Below, in pieces: positions 56,601-64,000 of a stretch of DNA of 64,000 bases (its first letter is position 1; every line of letters starts with the position of its first letter). The position numbers were made by a program, and so were the translations under genes. Source of the stretch: Dermatemys mawii (Eukaryota > Chordata > Testudines > Dermatemydidae); assembly GCA_007922305.1 (NCBI GenBank), contig ML677385.1:10178470-10242469 (forward strand), given 5' to 3'. The notes beneath the pieces were generated by a model. That model did no database searches. It was not told where the DNA came from and was given only the letters and a program-made list of their open reading frames with translations.

Positions 56601-57429
56601 CTGGGCATGCCTTTGTGTACATTCTTTATAAATAATTAGAATTACACCAAAGAACCATTTGATTCATGTAATCAGTTTTGCCTCCTAACAGAAACAACCT
56701 TTCAAGGTCTTGAACATTGGGTAACTGCTCAGGTTGAAAGAAGAAACAATATTGACCAAAATTTGCAAATCTAGATGCCTAGAAATGGGCACATAAATCA
56801 GTATTTAAGCACCTGCGCAGAAGTGTCCTTTTCTCTAGAAAATGAGTGAGCTCCCAGATATATCTCTGACAGCACTTGTAAATTAATGAATTCAGCACCT
56901 CTGAAAATCAGGTGACTTCTAATTACAAGACTAAATATGGATTTACATCATTAACTTTGGGCACAAACACTTGAAATTTTGGCCAGAGCTTAAAAGGAAA
57001 TAATTATTTTTCTGAGAAAAAATATATTTTTGTTGGAGTTTCTTTTTGTAAAAGATGGTACAAATGCATTTACACAGAAATTATGATTTATAATTTTATC
57101 AGACTTAGAATATAATTGGTCATTGACTATTTCTGTATTCCAAGACTTCGTGAAAAGGATTTTTTTTTACATTCCTTTTTATCTCCTGATTGTTAATACA
57201 GAAATGTTTTATTTCTCGCTTGTCATGTCCAGAGTGACCCAGAAAACTATGAGCACCATTGTAGTATATGAAAGTCAGATCTCATTAGTTCTGGGGGCTT
57301 ATCCCAGGATTCTTAAACACCCTTGCTAGCTGTAGCTTCTCAAGGCCTTGGTTCATGGTATATAGTATTGAGTATTCCAGTACTCAGTACTATGGGAGAA
57401 CTTGTCTTTCTATCTCATGGTACTTGACT

Positions 57430-58650
57430 GGAAGTGCTTGTAGCCTGCCAATATCTCCAGCAAAGCTATTTTGGAGTGTGCAAGCTCCCAGCAACCAGAG
57501 CCAGTAAGAGTAATCCAGCATCGGTAGAAGAACTTCTGCTTGTACTTTCACTCTTATTTCAGGAATCAGGCAGAGTATCTTTGAGATGCTTCAGCAGCAA
57601 TATTTGTCCTATCAATGGCATCTCTCAGAGGGCAATACTGACATGGCAGCCAAATACAGCTGATGCTGCTCATGACTGTTACCATAACTGCAGATTCCCC
57701 ATACATAGAACGGAGCTTCTGGAGCAAGATCATGGGCACAGATTGGTGGGATCATATCATCTTGCAGACCTGGGATGACCAGTTCCAAAACTTACGTCTG
57801 AACAAGTGGATGTTCATGCGGCTATGTGATCAGTGTCAGGACATGTGCATGGGGAAGGCCCAGGTGGTCCAGAAGCAGGTTACAATAGCTATATGAAAGC
57901 TGGGTACTCCAGACTTTTACATGTCCATGACTAACTGGTTTGGAATTGGCAAGTCAACTGTGGGGTTTGTGCTGTTGGAGATTTGTGAGGCCATCAGGAC
58001 AGTAATTTACCCAAAGGTGTTGGGCAAAAAAAATATTCCTAAAATAATAATTGCCGGCTTTCAAAGTATGGGCTTTCCAAACTGTTCTGGGGCTGTCTAT
58101 GGGATTCGTGTATCCATAGTTTTCCCTCCATAAGGAGCATGGGAATATATAAGCTGCAAACAGTACTGTTTCATCTTTATTTAGGCTCTGGTCAATCATA
58201 GAGGCTGGTTCATGGATGTCAGCATGGGATGCACTGGCAGGGTACATAATGCCAGGGTTCTCTGGAGTTTGGAACTTTACCTTCACAGCCTACACAGGAT
58301 ATTATTCCTGTCAAATGGTATTATGAATGGAGTAACTGTCCCCTCTGTTGTTCTAGGGGATCCCATATCGTAGCTGTAGAATGATGGCAGAATGTGCATT
58401 TGGCCAATTGAAATCTCAGTGGCACTGCCCTCAAAATCATTTGGATGCCTATGTTATCAAAACCATCAGCATTATTGTGGCCTGCCATGTATTGTACAAT
58501 GTCTGTGAGGACAAAAATGAACCATTTTGCCAGGAGTGGACTCAAGAGACTGCTAGATTACTGAACTTATACCCTCAAACAGAAAGTACACAATTATTAT
58601 TGGAACAGGATCCACACATGTAATAGAAATCAGGGTGTTTTGTGTGCCCA
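57430..58650 (+). pseudogene. PIF/Harbinger transposase, inactivated
   Basis: Frames at 57663-57896, 57921-58133 and 58381-58623 encode a HARBI1-like DDE transposase. They include 'NWFGIGKSTVGFVLLEICEA' (DNA-binding/linker), 'AGFQSMGFPNCSGAVYGI', Gly-Asp-Pro after 'VVL', and 'MAECAFGQLKSQW'. The catalytic triad is Asp, Asp, Glu in active enzymes. Here the first Asp is Tyr (TAT at 58098-58100), the second is kept (58359-58361) and the Glu is kept (58390-58392). A TGA at 57894-57896 stands where a conserved Trp is expected, and a frameshift lies between 58133 and 58380. The N-terminal part (57434-57778) is in another frame. Terminal inverted repeats were not located. The usual partner Myb-like gene was not identified. 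Confidence 0.85.
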
Positions 58651-59354
58651 CATCATGGGTTTTCACGGTGCAATGCATGAGGGGGAATGACATAGTATTT
58701 GTAATTGTGCCACAATCATTCAACTGTTTCTGGGCTGGCACAGCTTGGGATAATTTATTTTTATTAAATTTTGTTATTCGTTGTATACATAGTGTTTGTG
58801 TACCTCCTCATACCATTTTTGGATTCCTGTGATGAAATTTTATGAATTTTGTTGTGTATGTTATAGAAACTAATCATGTACCTCAACACACAGAATATGG
58901 ATTATTGTGATGATCTATTTTAATAACATTAATGAGACTGGTTTATGCAACCTTGTGTGGAAACCGAAAATTTTATTTTAAACATTCATGCGAATGACAA
59001 ACATGGTAAAAATACTGATAGGTGGACAGCTGCCATTAAGACATAAAAAACAATACACAAAAACAATACCTATTAAGGAATCAAACAGACCAAAGTGCAA
59101 AACAGTCAAACAATTACATTGTCACCATAACAATTTAATTGACTATGGGTGCTCATTGGTATCCTGTTCTCCTTGGCCCTTCTGGTGCATTTTGCATGAG
59201 TGGATCTCAGTTCAACAATATTGGAAGACTGGACAGAGTACATTTGATAGTTCCATGTAGTATTCATTGCTTGCGACATGGACCAGCCAGCCCCAGAATA
59301 GTCCAAAGGCTGTATAGGCTGAAGAATATGTTAGTGCAGAGCTGACTCAGTGCT
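58651..59354. other. Sequence downstream of Harbinger transposase, unassigned
   Basis: It may be the remainder of the Harbinger element. Short open frames on both strands (59106-59345) could be relics of a second gene but have no recognised domain. Confidence 0.35.
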
Positions 59355-59600
59355 GTGACAAAGTCAGACCAGACAGCAGTAAGAGAGCGGTGGAAGGCAG
59401 GTTAATCAGCTGCAGAATGGTAAAGGCTCTTTTTTCCCATGAGCTGAAAAAGAGGTTACCTCAAGTCAACTAAGGCCATCTGAGTCCAAGTAAGGGCTGT
59501 CTGTGACCTTTAAAAACATCCTCTACTAATAGAGGGGGAGGAAAGAGGAGAAACAATCTGCAGCACGGCTAGTGGCAGCAGGAAGAAAAGTGTTTAGAGT
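59355..59600 (+). repeat. LTR-like fragment (tentative)
   Basis: 'TGTGACAAAGTCAGACCAGA' followed by 'GGTTAATCAGCTGCAGAATG' resembles the start of a solo Ty3/gypsy LTR that is common in turtles. The matching CA end and target duplication were not found. The region to about 60390 is GC-richer and could belong to it. Confidence 0.45.
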
Positions 59601-60936
59601 GGAATGCTGCCCTCATCCCTATAAGGGAAGCAACCTTCTGTCTGTTTGGGGAAGGACTGGCACCTTGAAGTCAGCATAAAAAAGCAACACTCCAGAGAGG
59701 GGACAGGGAAAGGTATTCCCTTCTTGTGTTATGAATCTGTTTCTTTGGCTTGGCTGACACACACTTTGTGGGCCTATCCTGAGGCCCACCTTGTAAAATA
59801 CTGAAAAATAAAACCTGAATGAGGAATAAAATCTCTCCAGTGTGGGACTGATTGACTCCAGGCCCTCCCATTGCCAGTGGGGGGAAAAGCCTAGTCTGGC
59901 AAGGTGAAACAGGCACCTTGCCATGGTGTGTGGGAGCAGGGTTGGTGCTGGAACTTGAGCTTGGAATCTGGTGGCCATAAGAGCAAGCAATCTCTCGAAA
60001 AGCTCCTGCTGCTGAACTCTATCTTCCTACCTCAGTGTGTCCTCATGCTCCAGGAATGGCACTGCCAATCTCTCTTCATTCTCTGAGGAGCTGCTCTAAG
60101 GAGCTTCTCTGCCTTTCCAGACTTTTCTTGGCTTTCTCTCACTTTTAGTAAATCTGTCATCAACTGTCTGCCATCACTTTAACCCTGACTGTCTTCCTTC
60201 TTGTGTGTTGGCTGAGAGCTCCCTCGGCTCCTGAATCCTTGTCTCTGCCCACTAGATGTGGAAGGGTCCTGCCAAGGCAAATGAAAGTGCACATTATTCT
60301 CTGATCGTTAGGAAAAAGAACTTTTCTACCATTTTCCAGGAGCCGGATCAATTCAGGGTCAAAGGATGATGCTTGTTATCATTTGGTTTTGTTTTATTGA
60401 CACAAAAATCTCTGGACAGTGCATAAGATCCCACAAGCTATGCTGCAAGCCAACATATGTCATGGTAAGAGCACATAGCAAAAGCAATTTAAATCATTTA
60501 TAAATCCCCACATTTTTTCCCTGTGTGTGTGTGTGAGAGGGAGGTTTTATTAGCATTGATTTTACAATACTTTCATGTGGGGCAAGCTCTGGAGGATGTT
60601 CTTGGTCTGAAAGTGCCAGTGTGGAAGTATGACCTTCTGTTTCAGGCTAGCAGAGTCACCCATCGATGCTAATGAGACTTTTAGGATCTGGTGACTGCCT
60701 GGCACCTCTAGGAATGGAGGGGCTTATGTGCTACAAAGACATCCTTAAGAGGTATGCCTTGTCCCGGAATGTAACTGACTGTCTGGAGTTCCTATTCAGC
60801 AAGACATCTGCATGCATCACCAGTCAGGAATGGGACAAAAATTATGGCAAAATCAATATGATTTTGATTTATGATGAAGACAGATTACGGAGTCCTTAGA
60901 AGCACCCTGTATTCTTGGATGGATCTTCTTGTATTT

Positions 60937-61090
60937 GATTAAATACAGCATCTGCAACCATTGGGACCCCCTAATACAGGGAGGCATGGATTAAATACAA
61001 CTGCAGGTACAATTTGGATTCATAATACTGGCAGAAGCAGATTAAATACATCTTCAAACATGATTTGGATTCAGACTATAGGCAGGCAGA
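60937..61090 (+). repeat. Degenerate ~51-bp minisatellite, three units
   Basis: Units start at 60938, 60990 and 61041 with 'ATTAAATAC' and share 'CAATTTGGATTCA' and 'GGCAG' blocks. Periods are 52 and 51 bases. The copies are diverged, so it is old. Confidence 0.75.
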
Positions 61091-62240
61091 ACGATCTGGG
61101 ATGATCTGGTGTAGCTGATTCGTAAGCTACATTGTACTTGCAGGAGAGGGAATGTAAGGGTCAGAAGTTTAATGCATTAACCTGGTTTTGTAACAGTAAG
61201 TGGGTATCTAATATAAATGTCACAATAATTGTTTATTAGACATTTTTCAGACTTTACTGTATCCTTTCTGAATTCTGTGCGCTGTTGGGGGTGAAGTAGG
61301 GAGTGAAGCAACCTTTAAGAAAGTGGCTTGGATTGCCCCCTCAATGGAACAACAATACAACTCTCTGCTTGTAATAATAATGTAATTTGGCATAACCTGA
61401 AAATCTTTTCAATTCCTATATTAGCAATAAATATGGTGGCTAAAATATAATAGATTCCAGGACAGCTTCTGCTGCCATTTCAGGTGCAGGCTGCTACACA
61501 CAGGTTCACACCCATGTGAGTTTCACTTTTAATTATAAGAGATCAAAATCACAAAATTAAACTTCCAATTGAAATCACCTGTGTTCCATTGCTTATACGC
61601 TGAAGTGTGCAGAACTGCAAATTTCACATGATTTTTATTTTATGCAAGCTATAAACTGGCCCAGACTTGCTTCAAGTGGACACAGAGAAGCTTGAAAAGT
61701 TTGATTTTGACAAACTTGATCTGAGTTTCAAATTTGTGATGAAACTCCAGTTCAGACAAGTTTAGTGCGGTTTTAGATTTCATTTTGAATATGCTGTTAA
61801 GCTCTGTTGGTTGTGTCTTTAGAGGTAAGATAAATAAAAAGAAAGTATTAGACCCTTCTTGAGTAGCTAAAGTGCTATTGACACTAATATATGTCACAAA
61901 GAGAGTGGGACTGTTAAAGTGATGCAATCAATTTCTCCTCATTCCTTTGTAGTCTGAAAGAAACATAAATTCCTGACTTTCATGTGGTATTTACAGCTTG
62001 TTATAGGAGGTTCAATTGCCTCCCTGATCCCCAGTCCTTTCATTTGTCGGAAAACTACAAAAGCGTGAAGTCACTAGGAGGTCAGAACCAATGTAGAGGC
62101 ATGGGCCTTCAGCATGGATGACCATGACCCATCTTGTAGACCTCCTGGGATGTGCCGGGTCTGTGGTCTGAGTCCTGAAGCCTGTTCCTTTGAATAGCCA
62201 CTTCCCTTCCTTGCTGACAGAACAATGTGAAGAGATTGCT

Positions 62241-63000
62241 CATAGACTTTAAGGCAAGAAGAAACCATCATTATCATCTTGTCTGACCTCCTGCGTGTCA
62301 CAAGCCATAGAACATCACCCACCCATTCCTGTACTAGGCCCATAACTTTTGGCCAAGTTACTGAAGTGCACAAATCTTGATTTAATAAGAATCCACCATT
62401 TACTCTAATTCAATCCAGCAAGTGATGCTTCAGAGGAATAAAAAAACAAACAAATCAGGGTCTCTGCCAATCTGATGTATGGGAAAATTCCTTCTCAAAC
62501 TTAAATATGGCAGACAGTTAGACCCTGAACATGTGGGTGAGATTCACCAGCCAGACACCTGGGAAATAATTCTCTGTAATAACTCAGTACCCTCCTCATC
62601 TAGTGTGCTATCTCTGGGGGCTGTAGATATTTGCTAATAGCAATTGTGGATGTACATTATGCCATTGTAGGCAATCCCCTCATACCAGCCCCTCCTTTAA
62701 GTAATTAAGCACAATCTTAAACCAAGGTAGTTCTTTTTTCTTCCACTACTCCTTGTGGAAGGCCGTTCCAGAATTTCACTCCTCTGGTGTTTAGAAACCT
62801 TTGTCTAATTTCAAGCCTGAACATGTTTGTGGCCACTTTTATATCCATTTGTTCTTGAGCAGACATTGGCTCTTACCTTAAATAACTTCCCTCCCTCTCT
62901 TGTGTTTATCCCTAAGATGTATTTATAGAAAGCAATCGTCTCTCTCCTCAGCCTTCATTTTATTAAGCTAAATAAGCCAAACTCCTTAACATAGGTTCCT
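62241..63000 (-). mobile_element. CR1 LINE 3' UTR and tail
   Basis: 'CATAGACTTTAAGGCAAGAA', 'GTCTGACCTCCTGCGTGTCA', 'CACCAGCCAGACACCTGGGA', 'CCGTTCCAGAATTTCACTCC' and 'TCCTCAGCCTTCATTTTATT' occur in the order of a reverse-complemented CR1 3' region that is ubiquitous in turtles. It is non-coding and antisense to DMD. Confidence 0.85.
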
Positions 63001-64000
63001 CAACCCAGTTAACTTAATTAAAAAAATAAAGGGAATTTGTTAAAGTTTGCTCTTTTGAAATCAAGGATCTCTAGTTGTCTACCTATTTTTGTTTACCCTT
63101 TCATTAAGTTGAAATGATTGCAAGTGAGAACTTGCATGATCACTCAAACCAAGGCTGTCCTCTGTGATTTCTGTTCTTATTAGCAGGAAGTCCCCAGTCA
63201 TGTACACCTGCCTCTTCCTGTTGGTATGATTCTCCAGCCTTCCCTCCTGTTCTTTCTGGCTGCAAGTCGATTTATCTTCTTTTCTCACTTGCAATCTTCT
63301 GTAAGTCATCCTCTATCCTTCTAGGGCTCCAGACTCTGACTATCTCATTTTCTCTGCCTTTCTTCCTGTAGGACTAGCTGCTCTTCCCTTCTTCTGTGCT
63401 CTCCCAACTTTGGTTACTGCCTGCCTCTCACCTTCATTTTCCAATTTGCAAACTTGAATCTCAGTGCTATTTCTTCTTTGCTAGCTGGTCTTTTCTTCTC
63501 CCTTGTTTTTGTTTTACATGCTTCCACTGGCCATTTTCCTCATCTAGCAATCTACTCTCACAATTCTCTGGTCCATCATGGCATTTTCAAGTCTTGATGT
63601 TTTCCTTCAGCCTTCTCTTTCCATCCTCCACTCAAATCCCCTGTGAAACTCAACCTTTATTTCTAGCTGCATCTCCAACATCAGATCTTCTCTTCCATCA
63701 GATCTACCAGGTGACATGCAGGGATCCTTGTGAGGTTATCCTTTCCTTGGAACCCTTTCAAAGAGTTTTGCTTTGTGACTAGACAGTTCAGTTGGTCACT
63801 TCATAGATGCCATTTTGTGCGCTGGGAATGAACACTTGCCATTCCTTATTATCTCATCCTACTATTACTTTAGAATGTATTATGGATGGCAGAAAGATTA
63901 TGTAAAAATGTAGCTACAGTGGAGCAGATCTTTAGCTGGTGTAAATTGGGGTAGCTCCATTGATTTTAGGGTAATTATGCCATTTACACCAGTTGAGGAT
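63001..64000. other. Intronic sequence, C/T-rich, unassigned
   Basis: The first 250 bases may continue the CR1 copy upstream, but I could not confirm this. 63300-63780 is C/T-rich and gives a spurious Ser/Phe/Leu-rich 128-codon frame at 63396-63782. No gene recognised. Confidence 0.4.

Larger units (their letters stand above)
55283..64000 (+). other. DMD: DMD intron 47, 5' part
   Basis: It begins with donor GTTAGA and runs past the window edge; no exon 48 was found. Human intron 47 is long (tens of kb), so this is expected. The part 55283-56454 shows no recognisable element. Confidence 0.88.

Noticed and set aside
60937..61090. CRISPR-like spaced repeats
   Set aside because: Only three diverged units, whole unit repeats in tandem, vertebrate context; it is a minisatellite.
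63396..63782. 128-codon Ser/Phe/Leu-rich frame
   Set aside because: Created by a C/T-rich stretch with few stops; no signal peptide or membrane logic beyond composition.

Overview
The window is vertebrate nuclear DNA, almost certainly from a turtle. The case rests on repeats recalled from turtle genomes: a tRNA-derived SINE with a CR1-like tail, several CR1 LINE tails, Penelope-like retroelement (PLE) tails, palindromic DNA-transposon MITEs and a Gmr1-like Ty3/gypsy element. There are no operons, bacterial genes or CRISPR arrays. The only host gene I can support is dystrophin (DMD) on the + strand, seen as three short exons in very large introns: exon 45 (28780-28946, 167 bp), exon 46 (50150-50297, 148 bp) and exon 47 (55133-55282, 150 bp). 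Frames, phases and the lengths of exons 46 and 47 match mammalian DMD. Exon 45 is 9 bp (three codons) shorter at its 5' end. All three exons encode rod-domain spectrin-like repeat sequence, around repeats 17-18.

Intron 44 (1-28779, 3' part only) carries the most structure. At 10226-15919 three elements are nested: an outer inverted-repeat element, a hAT-type MITE (10825-15816, 8-bp target duplication 7/8 matched) and, inside that, an internally deleted endogenous retrovirus (10874-15547, TG...CA ends, 4-bp duplication CTGG). The retrovirus keeps gag, protease and the first codons of reverse transcriptase, all broken, then jumps into the middle of its 3' LTR. Its 5' LTR has no TpC dinucleotide on the + strand for about 950 bases, whereas the 3' LTR copy has C at many of the matching sites. 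That looks like strand-specific cytidine-deaminase editing fixed in the germ line. At 22678-25232, on the minus strand, lies a 2.55-kb Ty3/gypsy element with two LTRs, a tRNA-Pro-like primer site, SCAN-like gag, a protease with a changed active site and zinc-knuckle motifs, but no reverse transcriptase.

Intron 45 (28947-50149, 21.2 kb) holds PLE copies with 13-bp and 9-bp target duplications, one with a GIY-YIG endonuclease remnant; a SINE; CR1 and probable L2-like LINE pieces; MIR-type SINEs; a perfect 31-bp inverted repeat with a 12-base loop (36326-36399); and a CT/GT microsatellite containing a 10-N assembly gap. Intron 46 (50298-55132, 4.8 kb) holds two DNA-transposon MITEs and a 54-bp inverted duplication. 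Intron 47 (from 55283, 5' part) holds a MIR, a dead PIF/Harbinger transposase (first catalytic Asp changed to Tyr), an LTR-like fragment, a 51-bp minisatellite and a CR1 tail.

No mobile-element reading frame in the window is intact. Positions were read by eye; repeat families were recognised from memory, not by database search.
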